DNA of 64,000 nt from Macrocystis pyrifera (Eukaryota > Sar > Phaeophyceae > Laminariales > Laminariaceae), in assembly GCA_031763025.1 (NCBI GenBank), contig JASSKH010000016.1:5022001-5086000 (forward strand), given 5' to 3'. Below are positions 1 to 11,845 of the stretch, piece after piece; position 1 is the first letter of the stretch, and each line of letters starts with the position of its first letter. The notes under the pieces were generated by a model. It was not told where the DNA came from. It did no database searches and was given only the letters and a program-made list of their open reading frames with translations. The translations under genes were made by a program, and so were the position numbers.

Positions 1-731
1 CGCAACCATCCATCAGTAGGCTGCACCGTGAATCGTGCGTAATAATCTGTTGTGTTCGTAGAGGCCTCCGCATTTCCACAAATTGGCTCTGAAGCTGCGC
101 CAGATAGCTCGTGCAAGCCCTACCAGATATGTGGCAAGCTGTGAGGTAAATAATATGAAGTCCCGCAATCCCTCCCACGAGCTATTCACCTGGGAGAGTG
201 TGGTAGGGTTATGATATGTGTCCGAGGCCCAAACCGCGAAAGGAAGGGTGTTATGTAGGCCAAGGTTGCCGTTGTTGGGTGGATTATATAACGTGGCTAC
301 TTACGCCAGCCTTGAAGCGACCAGAAATATGTGTTGATTTCGCATCTTTACGGCGCTGGTGAAGACCGCAAGCTACTAGTCACCATACCTCTCAAGGAAG
401 ACAGCTAGCTAACGAGTGCAGAGCGCCTATCCTGCGCAATGAGTAAAAGTCCTGCCTCTCCATCAAACGTAATGGACGGGGCCGTCTTGTCATTCTTATC
501 TGTTGTGCTGTTTTGGGTATAGTCTACAGCGGCAGCACGGCAGAGTCGTATTGCACCTGATCCAAGTGTTTTGGTATTGCAAAATGATCGAAAGCTCAAT
601 CGGGCGATTTTGCGGACTACGTGATTGTTACTAAACGCACCAACTAAAAGCAGCAAGAAAAGGCCTAAGAGTCTCGCAGGTAGGAATTTCTCCCTAGCCC
701 TAACCCGCCCCTGCTGCTGTCCATTGATCAG
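1..731. other. Upstream intron or non-coding DNA of the KDM5-like gene
   Basis: I see no convincing exon here. The first supported exon of the KDM5-like gene opens at 732 with a cag acceptor and continues a protein that must have begun earlier, so this stretch is probably an intron of that gene. Reading frames on both strands are short and show no recognisable motif. Confidence 0.5.
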
Positions 732-3700
732 GTGGATCTGAGCCACGTGAAGGGCCTCCTCAGCGCATCCTCGACAACAGGCGTGGAAATGGACATGAAA
801 GAATTCAGCCACACGAACGATCTCATCGAAAACGCAGAAGAGTGGATGGCCCGGGTGCGTGAGGTGCTTGAGTCTGGTGAACCCGCGACATTACATGGAC
901 TGGAGGCCCTACTCACTGAGGCGGAAGGCATCCCGGTTACAATGGACGAACAGCAGTTGCTCACAGTCGGCATCAAGGCGCGCCAATGGCGATTGCGTGT
1001 GGACAGTACCCTTGCTGGTGGCAGAGCGAAACTGCACGATTTGCAAGACCTGGCGACGAAGGTACGGGTTAGTTGTGCAGCAGTAGAGGTAGAATCGAGG
1101 TACGATCAAGATCAGCAGCATGAACCCTATGACGCCGTTCACAAGGTATTTATGTTGCTTTGGTCGTATGCTCTGTTTCTGAGTGCTGCCAAATAGATTT
1201 TGTGCTGGGAAGTTAGAGACAAGTGTGTATAGTTGACTAACAGTGAATATGCGTTTTATCGCGCGTCTGGTGTTTAGGGATCGATGCTGCGGGCGGGTTT
1301 CCCGAAGGAGGCCAAGACTCACCCTGTCTATGGAGTTCTTGATGACAGCCAACTGCAGGCTCTCTTGAAGCGAGGAAAGTCGTGGACGGGGAAATCGCGA
1401 CAGTGCTTGCAAACCATGCATGCCGGGCGTCCGATGGCTTCTTCTGTGCTACTGCAACTGCTCGAAGAAGCCAAGTCGATCAATCTCAACTTGGCCCCGG
1501 AGGTACGTTGCTTCGTCACTGCTGCGGTTCACGACACACATCTCTGCTGTATAGCGTAGCTCAAAGGTCACCTTGTGGCGTCTGTCTCGCAGCTTACTCG
1601 ACTACATGCCGTTGAATCACTAACAAATAGCTGACGAACCTTGATGAGCTCATAATATCCCATGCTGTACAATACTTGGTTTATTTTGATCCTGCCTCCA
1701 TATTGATATGTTTCGGATCTGTTTTGTGGGTCGGACTGCTCCGCAGGTGGATACTCTACGAAGTGCAGTGCAAGAGTTACGTCGGTGGCGCTCAGACTAC
1801 GCGGACATCCTACGAGCTCTCGGGTTCACAGGTGGCCTACCAGCTGTGGAGGCGAAAAAACCCGAAAAGCAAGAAAGGCGGCGATATCAATGCCACTTTG
1901 AAGGGTGGGCGTGCGGATAATGGCGCTGTCAAGTCCGGTGACCCCGCTGGCACCGCAATGGACGTGGAGGACGATACCCCGACAGGTGGTGAAAGCAAGG
2001 GTGGTGCGAAGGATAAATATGGCGACGGGACAGACTCAAAGGACGGCGTGGCTAAGATTACTCTGCAGAATCTCTCAGCCTGCATACATGCTGCAGAGAA
2101 GATCGCTGTTGGACGTAGCCTGAGGGAGGTGCGAGAAATGCGTTCGGTGTTGCAAAACGTGAACGATTGGATCGAGCAATGCCAGAGCTTGTGCCCTCGA
2201 CGCCAGAGCAAGCGCCGAGTGCAACCTAGCAATAAACCGACCTTTGACCGCCTTCAAGACTTTATCGCGGAGGGCCTTGCCTCCTCAGTGGGTGTTGCCG
2301 ACGAGGTGGGGCGAATTCGCAAGCATATTGCGGAGGCCCTGTCCTGGCAGCTGAACGCGAAGTCAGTACTCGCATCTGTGACAAAGAGTTTCGCTGAACA
2401 GACAGTCGAGAGAAAGGAAATCTGGCGGAAAGAGAGGGAGGAAGAGGAGGAGGAAGAAAAGCGCGAAAAGGAGGAGCCAGCAGAGGAGAAGTTGAGCGAG
2501 AAGCCATCAACCCCCAGTGGCGCGCCTTCTTCGCCGAAAAAGTCGGATCAAGCTTCTGCTGAAGTGAAGGGCGCTGCTGAGCCCGATGTTACCCCTTTGA
2601 AGAAAGAAGACGATGGCGTGAAGCGAGAAGGAGGAACTGAAGCAGCGGAGGAGCAAAGCAGCGACTCGGCGGACGATGGAAACGACCGGGAAGACGAGCT
2701 GGACGAGGCAGAGGAAGCGAATGGAACATCGCTGCAAAACCTTCTCACGACTGCAAGGGACATCAGCGTGTTCATGCCAGAAGAGCTCGTAACCGAACGA
2801 GTGCAAAGGATCATGGAGTGGGCCAGGTAAGACGAGGGTGTTGCCGGTTGTGGTTGCTAGCTATCCGGCAATCAATGTGGTTAGTCTCAATTCACTCCCA
2901 CGTTTTTTGTCGCGCCATCGATTGTTGCTCTCTGACCGCAGGAGCGTAAGGGAGAGCGCGTCCTTTGCAGGTGAAGGGTTAAAGCTCAGTCAGACGAAAG
3001 ATATCGTGAAAGTTGGCAAAGGTGTGCTCGATCTCACGGTTGGCAATGAGCTGGAAGTGGAAGCACTCACACCAAGTATCACGAAGTCGTTGCAGCTCGT
3101 GATTGACTGCTATCAGGAGAAGGTGGAGGAGATCCAGAAAAGTCTTCGAAAGGCAGAGGCGTGGATGACTCAGGCGAGAGAGCTCATCAGCAGAGATTCC
3201 ATGACTACGGAGGAAATCGAAGCCGTGCTGAAGAGTGCCGAGGACGTTGGTGTGGAAAACGAAGACCTATGCAAGAAGATTCGCGCTGAGCTGGGGCGTT
3301 GCAGGGCCTGGGGGCTTCGGGCTGATGTTGCGTTGTTTGGGCCCACCAAGCTCAGCGCTAACCCCGTGAAGAAGCTCATTACCGAAGGCGAAAAGATAAA
3401 GGTGAATGAGCCGCTATGAAGTTTCGAAGGCGTGATTCTACGATGCTTCTTCAACATCATATTCACGAAACCGAACTCACTATTTCGTCGGCAGGAAGAG
3501 TTGATTGATGGATACCGTTCCCCCGCCATTTGGCGCGGTTCCGGAATATAAAACGAAACAGATTATTTAGGACACGTGCCGACCGCCCTTCGCTACGTGT
3601 TTCCCGCAGACCTCGGGTAGCAAGCTGAAGGATTTGAAGCACCACATGAAGCTGGCAGGTAAATGGCTCCAGCGACTCAAGAAGACAGGGATTGAGAAAG

Positions 3701-6700
3701 GCACGGCAAGTGTCAACGAACTCAAGGCCTTGATTCCCGAGGCCGCCGAAATTCGCATTGATCTTTCGGAGGATATTCGCGTCCTTAAGCAGGCCACATG
3801 CAGCTATTGCATCTGCAGTAGACCTGGCGAGGATCTTGGGTTCTTGGTCGAGTGCAAGAAGTGTACGGAAGGATACCATGGAGTGTGCATGGGTATCACC
3901 GCTGAGCAAGCTGAGGTTTTGCGCGCGTCAGAGGAAGGGTTCACGTGCATCCGCTGCCGCATCAGCAGCTTGTTCACCAGCGCAGAACAAGCGATGCTGA
4001 CTGCGATGAAGAGGTGGATGCCGTCCACATGCTTCGCGGAACAGGCGGGCTTCGACGAAACACCGCTAGCCGACGATTCAGGTACGTACGCTTCACGCCT
4101 CTTACCTTCGTTTTTGTTCCTACCTGCCCTCGATAAGGGTCTATGCACCCGCCCCTGTACGACGGGGTTTTTCCTCCTTGATGACCGTGTGATTTGTACG
4201 TGGTCGATTGTGGTTGCTTGCTCGTCAGATGTGCCAGGCCGCGACCGTTGGCAAGCTTCGCAGAATTTCGCTGCATTGGCTGGTGTGGTGAGAGATGCTA
4301 TGAACCTTCCTCGCAAGAAGATCAGGACCAGCCTTGGGGTGCTCTCTGAGGTTGACAATAACATCAATGCGCTCACGACGCTGCCATGGGGCAAAAACGC
4401 TTCAGGAGAAAAGCAGCATCAACATGCGAGGTGACCGGCGTTCGCCTTCGTTTTTTTTTTAATGAGATGCACCTGCGGCGAGGCTGCCCTTTTACACCGA
4501 CTGGGCCATGCATGTTGTGTCTGATGAGTGGGAGGTGGTTGAAACCAGGGTGAACAAGCCGCGCGCCCTTTTACGCGGTTACATAGCCTGCCGAAGTGAG
4601 AAGACTCAACGTGCGGTATAGTTAGTCGGAGAACTTTTGCTAGCGTTTTTTCCCGAGCTGGATCCTTTTTTCTGTTTTGAACGTCACTTGGTAACCAAGC
4701 TGTGGTCTTCGCGTCTTGACGAGATGTGCTTTTGGTAAGCAGTTTTTGCCAGTAACACCTCTGCAGCATACCATGCGGCCCAGGTATCTGTTGTCGTTGA
4801 CTCCCAATAGTCCCCTGTGTGTTACTCGACGAGGTGCTCACAGTTTTCATTGCTTGGAGCAGGGCGCATTCGAGATCATGCTTTCACGCTGCGCCTAATT
4901 TATTGATATTTGTGTATCATTGCATTGTCTCCGTTTTTTTTTTGTGCAGAGCGTATGTGAGTGATTTCTATTTTATTATATTGCTTAATCGCTCCCTTGT
5001 CGATCTCCGACGTCGCAGGGCTATGCTCTGCAGCTTACGGGTCTTGCTGTGGTGCACCATGGCACAGTGGGCAGTGCGTAAGCCACCGTCTGTGATCCTG
5101 CTGTACGACCTAGTATCGCAGGGGCAGCTACTGACGCAAGTCGACGACGACCTGCTAGAAACCCTAGGAACCATGGCCAAGAGGGCTTCGCAATGGGAGG
5201 CCTCTGTTAGGGACGCATTTCGCGGCCCTGCAGATAAGGTGGAGGGCCTGATCGATGTAGATACTCTGCGCAAACTACTCGATCAGGCAAAACACATTCC
5301 TGTGCTCCTGCCGTTGGAGCCGAAGGTTGTAGCAGCCTTGGACGACGGGGGAAACCGTTACTGCCTTTGCCGAGGCCCGAATGACGGTACTTTCATGGTC
5401 GAGTGCGACGACTGCGATCAGTGGTTCCACGGGAGTTGCGTCAACCTTAAGGTGAGGCGCAATATATATATGATTGTGAGGAAAGCGAGTTGCTAGTTGA
5501 CTCGGCCGCCAAAAAATATAGAGGCCCCTTTTGAGCTGGGTGAAGCCGGATTCTATACGTAAAATATCTGAAGCGCGAGATCCGTGCCGTGCGATCGAAA
5601 ATCTCGGGACCAAAACTTCTGTGACTTCCAGCAGCGCACAGTTGACATCTACCTGGTATGTGTTTACAAATATTCACCGCTCGAGTTGCTTGCGAGAGCT
5701 ACTTTCACCCTTGTGTTAATGATGTACTGTAGCATAATTATCTTCGTCGAACGTATTTGATGCTCCGTCGCTGGTTCGGGTCTTGGGCGACGTCTCCCCT
5801 ACTTGGCCCGATGCTTGACTTTGGGTTTCCTTGGTACGTTGTGACTTGAACAGGAGGGCGACAAAAGCCTCACCAACTTCCAGTGTCCAGGGTGTGCAAA
5901 GAGGAAAGGAGGGCAGTACATGTATGGCACGGTGGATGTAGACGCCCTTCGGGAGCGCGGTGTTACAGCAGCTGCTGTGGTCGTAGAAGCTGCGACGCAA
6001 GGAGAAGAAGAAGCAGGCGGCAGCGAGCTCGCGAGCAACACGTGCACGTGGCCCCCGTCGGAGGCGGAGTATTTCTTCGGTGAGTATGTGCGCTTTTGCT
6101 CTCGTTCGGGCCTGCGAGGCCGGTATGATATATACGCAGTGAAAATATCCATAGCCATTCAGGCAAAAAAATCAAGGTTATGATAGGTACGGTATACCTA
6201 AACCCGGTTCGTTTTTGAGGTCGCACCTGACGTACCTAGAAACTTGGCAAGTACCGGAGGTCGTACCTAAAGCCTACTTGGTAGGTAAATACCGGAGATC
6301 GTCCTCAACACTTCGCTAAGGATCGGAGGCCTATATCTAAAGTTGGGTAAAAGTTGTACGGCGCAAGTATACAAGTTCGTGTCTATCATACCTATAAAAG
6401 CCAAGTACCGCAGGCAGTATCGCAGGTCATACCTAAAGCTAGGTAAAACTTACCTGGTACTCGTAAATATTATACGCATTGGGGTTCTTTTGCGTTCGTA
6501 CATACCTGAGTATTTGGTCGGCGGGTACAATCGATACCTGGGTAAGCCTTAGCTTTGGTCGAAATTTCGTGTGTGTGTGCACCTCTAACAACTCACCCCC
6601 CCTCCCCATGTGCTCCATGTCACAGGAACCCTGGACCTAACTCAACTTGCTGGTTCTGACCCTGGCCCACCCCCGGTGCCGGAGCCAGAACCGCCAGCGA

Positions 6701-7169
6701 GCGGCATTATGCACGCTGCAAGCGAAGCATACCGGTTCCAGGAGATGCCGCGAATGCCGATGGCCACATCGCAAGCACCTGTTGTCGAGCCAGAAACGCC
6801 GCAGCACATGGCAACGCAGTTCCCGAGCCAACAGTATTTGCCCCCCTCCGGGGCGGGCACGGCAGGACCAGCTCCGTACGGAGGCTTGGGGTACTACCCG
6901 CACTATCCGCACGCTGGTCCGTTGATCCGTACCACCCCCACGCTAGCGACCACTTTGTGCCTTCGATGGCAGCGCCGCCGCAAAACCGCCAGCCTGACCC
7001 GTACGCCTTTCCGATGCCCTCAAGACCAGTGGTAGAATCTGTCGCCATTGCCGGAGAAGGGGCGCGAAAGAGGGCCGCTGATGCAGTTGTCGCAGCCAAC
7101 GCTGCCATGAAGAGAGCAAGGACTGACGAGACGGCCCCTATTGCGAACATGGAGGGTCACGCTGAATGA
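732..7169 (+). CDS. KDM5/JARID1-like chromatin protein, C-terminal part (PLU-1 region, two PHD fingers)
   Basis: The window enters this gene mid-way; the JmjN/JmjC part, if present, lies to the left. Exons I support: 732-1061, 1278-1502, 1747-2826, 2942-3401, 3610-4081, 4229-4430, 5019-5451, 5854-6079, 6626-7169; reading phase matches at every junction. Repeated amphipathic helices with Trp-Met and Arg-Arg-Trp signatures (for example [12 protein letters not shown]) match the PLU-1 domain that follows the zinc finger in KDM5 proteins. A first PHD finger lies near 3799-3957 (YCICS, VECKKC, YHGVC, FTCIRC). A second, split by an intron, lies near 5359-5905 ([23 protein letters not shown]); its Trp before FHG is typical of H3K4me-reading fingers. 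An acidic, lysine-rich stretch fills the middle. The tail is proline-rich and ends with a basic ARKRAAD/MKRAR segment, possibly a nuclear signal. Two single-base frame changes occur: at the A6 run near 1855, and near 6915-6935 before the last frame. By family the role is histone H3K4 demethylation or transcription control in the nucleus; without the JmjC part catalysis cannot be judged. Confidence 0.82.
5493..5625 (-). repeat. Dispersed repeat copy in a KDM5-like intron, related to TOP6B intron DNA
   Basis: The reverse complement of this intronic stretch resembles 56330-56425. Shared blocks, in the same order, include agattttcg, tcgcacgg, ggcttcaccca and ggggcctctata. The two copies sit about 51 kb apart in unrelated introns, so this is a dispersed repeat, possibly part of a foldback-type element. 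Confidence 0.55.
6180..6545. repeat. Degenerate tandem repeat in the last intron of the KDM5-like gene
   Basis: The intron holds imperfect repeats of a motif like taccggaggtcgtacctaaa followed by taggtaaa. Variants recur near 6250-6290, 6285-6330 and 6405-6450. No coding potential is seen. It looks like a decayed minisatellite. Confidence 0.5.
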
Positions 7170-8049
7170 TCTCTGCCGCGAATTGTCACCCGTAAATTAG
7201 TTTTTTTATTAGATTACATTTGCTGGAAAAAATGATGGGTGAACGCGTTTTTTCTTGTGTTGTTGGATGGAATAGGTTATATATCCCTTAGGGAGAATAA
7301 GCAGGCTGTCCAATTACGACGACAGTCGTCACATCGGGTAACGAAGTTTTAGAAAGTAGTTTTTTGGTCTTTTAATTGCATGTGGATATGTCAACTTTTT
7401 TTCAAATGTTTTTCAACCATGATTAATCGACATTCCACTGGGTGGCTCAGCTCTTGCACCTTTAAAACTCAAAGGTGAAGTTCACCAATGCTGGCCTGCT
7501 GTCGTGACCATCGCCGCTATCGGTACACTGTACCATCTTTGAAGATCCCCGGAGACCTAGAACATGGAAGCATCGCGCGCGAAGGTAGCAGACGGACGCA
7601 CTGTCTTAGACAATAGTATCCCTCTTGGGACTTCAGAAGCGAACATCGGCGGTAAATAGTGACGATTACAGCAAATGGGCCACACGGGATTGGGGGGCGA
7701 TTAAAAATCGGTGACCGAGTCACAAGTCAAGGATTCGTACGGCACGGGTGCAGCACTATCTCACTCGTTCTGTTGTGCGCCAACGCTGCTCGTAGACGGT
7801 TGATAGTGCACAGTAGTACTGTAGTATATAACGTTATCAACCATTGTTTTGGTCGCTTTCTCGGGGTTGGTGCCGAAGGGGTTGAGCAGCTAGTATCGAG
7901 GAGAGTTGATCATTGCATCAGGTCCCTTGTATGGTTTTGTTTGTTCTCTGCCGTCCATTTAAGTAACAGCTGAAACCAAAGTTACACGAACTACTGTGGA
8001 CTGCGGCCGCTAGGCGTTCTTGCACCAGATACGGATCACATTCGTGCTA
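7170..8049. other. Convergent intergenic region between the KDM5-like gene and CFAP206
   Basis: This 0.9-kb region holds both 3' ends. It has T-rich stretches just after the KDM5-like stop (7200-7400) and one copy of the CATTAACCC-ended element (7617-7876). I see no gene here. A 104-residue frame at 7659 is explained by the repeat. Confidence 0.6.
7617..7876 (+). mobile_element. Non-autonomous TIR element, CATTAACCC family, copy A
   Basis: It matches copies at 31413-31703 and 32225-32498 (both opposite orientation). Shared blocks include cctcttggga at one end, tgacgattac, gggccac, attggggg, cggcacggg in the middle and attgttttggtcg, tcggggttgg at the other end. The best-kept copy (32225-32498) has inverted ends reading CATTAACCC. 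There is no coding capacity. This copy is the most diverged at its ends. Confidence 0.6.
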
Positions 8050-11000
8050 TCAGCTGTCACCTTTAGCACGTGGAAAACTGGTTACAAACTCGCCTTCAAA
8101 GTATTGCACGTGCTGGGGAGGCTTGGTGCCGGTGCTCCTCTTGGTCTGGGTGTACTTGGCTCGCTGCAAGTAGACTTGGGTATCATGTGACCTCCGGAAG
8201 TGTGAATCGTCTGTTTGCTGCGATGTTGTGACGCAGTTGCGTAGGTTCGCCACCTGGAGAGCCCTTCTTCGAAGAACCCACTCGTTCCAATGATATCCTG
8301 TGTCCACCTTTCTCTCGACGAAATGCACGGGTGTTTCTGTCCCTGTTTCGCTCGTTTCCGGGGCTGTCAAGGTAAGATCAGGGCGAGGCTTCCCACCTTT
8401 GCCCCCTTGCAACATGCGCGTAATGCAGGCTTCGGGGAAGGAGTCCTGAAGACGGAGAAGGTGGATCAGCTCCGGAGAGAGTACCGCGCGCTCGAGAGCA
8501 CCTTTCGTAAAAGTCTCAGGATCATTCATGAAGGTCGTAATGGCCACCTGGTGTGCGAATACAAAGAATCTATTCTTGTACCGAATAACCCCCAGTTCGG
8601 GTTTTCCCGGAAGCAGAAGCCCTTGCCTTTTCACGATGTTCCAGGAACAAAAACCTTGGTATTCCAGTGGCAGTTGCATAAACTCGGGGGTTGATTCAAT
8701 CGACAGCTTTATCGGTCGCTCGGTCGCTTCATCCCCAGGATGTAGTATTCCTACATTTAGTCTGTCGCCTTGCTCGCCCGTTTGATCGCCCCCTGCATCG
8801 CCTGTAGCGTCGTGCAATCCGCCATCATATTTTCGGTCGCTGCGTGCCGTGCCGATAGGGTTCCCCTCTTTTCCCTCTGCGGGGTCAATGCTTTCCCCAA
8901 CCACGCCCACCGCCGCCTCTGCTGCGCGAGCATTCTCTTCCAATGCACTAATCTCGTCGGCTTGCAGACCCATTCCGGCACGGAACGACGGCGTGTATGA
9001 GTTGCAAAATTTCTGGAGGACTTCTGTGGTCCTAGTTCGACCGGATATTACCTTGTACTCGTGGTTTAGCGCCGTCCACCGAGTGGCGATCTCATAGAAC
9101 TTGGGATACACGTGCTCCTTCGGAACAGAAGCTCGGTTTCCCACTAACTCCTGGAGGTCGGTCATTTCTAATGTCAAGGTTTCGCGGAGCGATTCTACTT
9201 TCCTGTCAGAAACCGTAATGTCCTCTTGCAAGCTTTGCAAGTACGAGAGGTACTGGCGCCGGTTGGTCAACTCGTCCTTCCAGCGGCTTCGCATGTCTGC
9301 TGTGACTCCTTCGGGATGGCGCAACTCACTGTGCACAATTACTTGCTGTAACTCGAGACAAATTTGCTGCCCCTTGTCCAGCTCTTCTGATAGAAGCGCG
9401 CCCAACTTTCGTAGCAACTCTGCTGCTCCTTGTTGGGGATTAGGGATGTTGACGCCTCCTTTGCCGATGTGCTGGTTGAACACACGAATGCCGAGAACGA
9501 TGTTGGCCAGCTCGTCAAGCTGCGCGTACTTCTCCTCAGTCCCAAGGTTTATGAAAGCCTTGAGGCTAATACGCGGGGGGGAAAACGCTTTCTAGGGCTG
9601 CGGCCACCTCCCGCTCGACTCCTCGCCCTGCTCTGGGATCGTCGCTTGTGTGGCGCAGAAGGTAGGAGAATATCTGCGGGTCATTGTTAACAGAATTATT
9701 ACGTCATCGGTTGAAGCTTTTCCGGCTCATCGACGAGCAGTACGGAATGCTCCTTCATTGAAATATTCATTGCATACCTCGCGCGCAGAAATGTCAACTA
9801 CATACAGTTTCGAATCGTTGCTGTTAACACCAAACAACCCATATCAATTGCTTTTGTCAATCCGGCGGATTCAACTCAGAGATGAATTGTTCAAAGCAGT
9901 ACATTTGTAGACTCATCATGCTCGTACACGGTACCATCCATGCGCGTAGTCGTACTCTTCATCCCCGTGATGCTATCAGAGTCTCCCCATGGCGAAATCG
10001 GAATATGTCGTTATTTATACCCTGATAGTCGACATCGCTTCGCCATTAAGCACGAATATTCGAACCAGAAGTTGATTCGGTAGGTATTACAGCCGCGAGT
10101 GTGTTAAATGCTCGCGCGTGGCACCAGGTACAAAACAAAGCATTGTCCTACAAGCAACACGTGATACTACGCGACCGCCGAGACACACCTGGCGATGAAG
10201 AGCTGTCAGAGCGTCAAAATCAGTTCCGTCTTTGGGGCGCATCGTTGCTATGGTTCGCTGCATCTCCCGCAAGCGCACGTTGCGCCGTTGATGAGAAACG
10301 GCCAAGTCTTCTTCCTCGGCGATGTAGCTGGAATCAAAAGCAACCTGCATCTTCATAGTTTCAAGTGATGGGGAGTCCACCTCCAGCAACCTGTCAACGC
10401 TCCTGTCAATCAGATCGCTCACACCCTCTTGCGTCAAAGGCTGATCTAAGCTGGATAATGGTTTCCCGTCCAACCCTGGTTTCTGAATCACCTGCAGACG
10501 GGTGTCATGGCGGTCCGGACGAGAATACTATTAATAGGTACTGCAGCTATAACTAGGGCGGACTTCTGAATGTTACGAGTACATACTGGACGTCAGGACG
10601 CTGCATGCAGTAGGATTTTCAAAGACATCCTCTCGTTCAGTTCCAGCCGTTCCCGCAAGGACGGCACCACCAAACAGGGCATGCAGCGAGCGTCTCCCCT
10701 CGTCATAGTCTGGGGTCAGTAAGAAAATAAGGAAAGGAATATCCACAGTCATACTATAATAAGCAAAAGACTATTCACCGTCTACTATCGGTGAATTATA
10801 ATACTGCAATAGTAGAAACTGAATTTCTCGTGTGGTGGGAGGTAGAGGGGAAAGGCAAACACCCGCAGAAATCATTTACCACGTACAACAGCGGGTGTCG
10901 ACGTAACTACCTCCAGTAGTAATCGTAGCTGAAGTTCTATAAGCCGCTCGCCCGCAAGTAGCACCACCAAACAGTGAAACAGGAAGCAACCCGCTGGAGT

Positions 11001-11599
11001 CTAGTCGAGGGTCAGCAGGACGACACAAAAAATAGTTGCCCCTTCTCCTATATGCTACATGCGCGTGATACGGGTAAGTTCCTCGTATGGTGGCATGGGG
11101 GGGGCGTCACGTTTTGGGGACGAACTACAGTACTTGGTGTAAGACTTCCTGCTGTAGATCCTTTTGTTTTGGAGTGGTAGAAAAACATCAGTCGTCGATG
11201 TAAAGTCAGTCACCTACGTACGAGTATAGGAAAAAGGAATGTACGTGGACGACTAACAGAAAAAATACGTTTAAACACCGCGTAACGCAGGCACATTAGG
11301 GGGCATGATCTTCCACATTATTTAGGATCATCAGGAGGAGCATATTGAGAGGGCTATTCGTCATTCCCCAAGGCGCGGAGACTATCAATGCGATGTACTG
11401 CGTAGCCTTGTGCGTTTCTGTCATGGATCATGGATAGGAGAGAGGACAACAAACAAACATCAATGAGTTCTTGCTTGAGAAAGTTACTGAGATAACTTAC
11501 CGTTCTCGCCACGAACGCCGCAAGGACCTCCGATACAGACACGCCTCGGGATGCGCATTGCCGCACCACACTACGCACAAGGTCCTGTATTCCATCCAT
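8050..11599 (-). CDS. CFAP206: CFAP206, cilia- and flagella-associated protein 206
   Basis: Axonemal protein that in other species docks radial spokes and the central-pair apparatus and supports ciliary beating. Exons (minus strand): 11599-11501 (ATG at 11599), 10491-10189, 9673-8050 with TGA at 8050. Junctions are in phase 0 with gtaag/gtgtg donors and cag acceptors. The protein would be about 674 residues, close to the 620-residue vertebrate protein. Family hallmarks, in order: N-terminal VSVSEVLAAFVAR; LETMKMQVAFDSSY; IFSYLLRH; GIRVFNQHIGKGG; WTALNHEY; YQGFCSWNIV then GLLLPGKPELGV; and the C-terminal WNEWVLRRRALQVANLR. Exon 3 has a one-base frame break at a run of seven C near 9575-9581: six C would join the two halves into one frame (AALESVFPP then RISLKAFINL). 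Since both sides align to the family, I read this as an assembly error. Divergent to DDX52. Confidence 0.93.
10629..11165. repeat. Diverged tandem duplication in CFAP206 intron 1
   Basis: Two neighbouring blocks (about 10629-10925 and 10938-11165) share the order cccgcaag, gcaccaccaaacag, gagggtcag-like, then cctcgt-tggtgg. No gene is seen. Divergence suggests an old duplication of roughly 270-300 bp. Confidence 0.45.
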
Positions 11600-11845
11600 G
11601 GCGGCAGCGACTGTCCAACGCTAAAGTACAGTGTTGCTCTCATACGAGTGCTGGCTGAGATATAAAAGTCACAATTCTACCAGGTAACGGTTTCATCGAT
11701 CTGAAAAAAATTCCGTCGGTACTGCACTGTCATTTTTTCCTCGGTTCTGAAGCACCATCCACCACTAATAAGAGTAGTCGCTGAAGCCCGTCGTAGCTTC
11801 GATTGACAACCACAGCTGCAAAGACGCTAGAGGACTCAAAAAGGG
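11600..11845. promoter_or_regulatory. Putative bidirectional promoter between CFAP206 and DDX52
   Basis: Only 246 bases separate the CFAP206 ATG (minus) from the DDX52 ATG (plus), so both 5' UTRs and core promoters must fit here. No TATA box in a convincing position was identified. The call rests on geometry, not on a recognised motif. Confidence 0.5.

Noticed and set aside
4760-4776. Possible 17-base micro-exon of the KDM5-like gene
   Set aside because: It breaks phase with the exon at 5019, whereas joining 4430 directly to 5019 keeps the frame.
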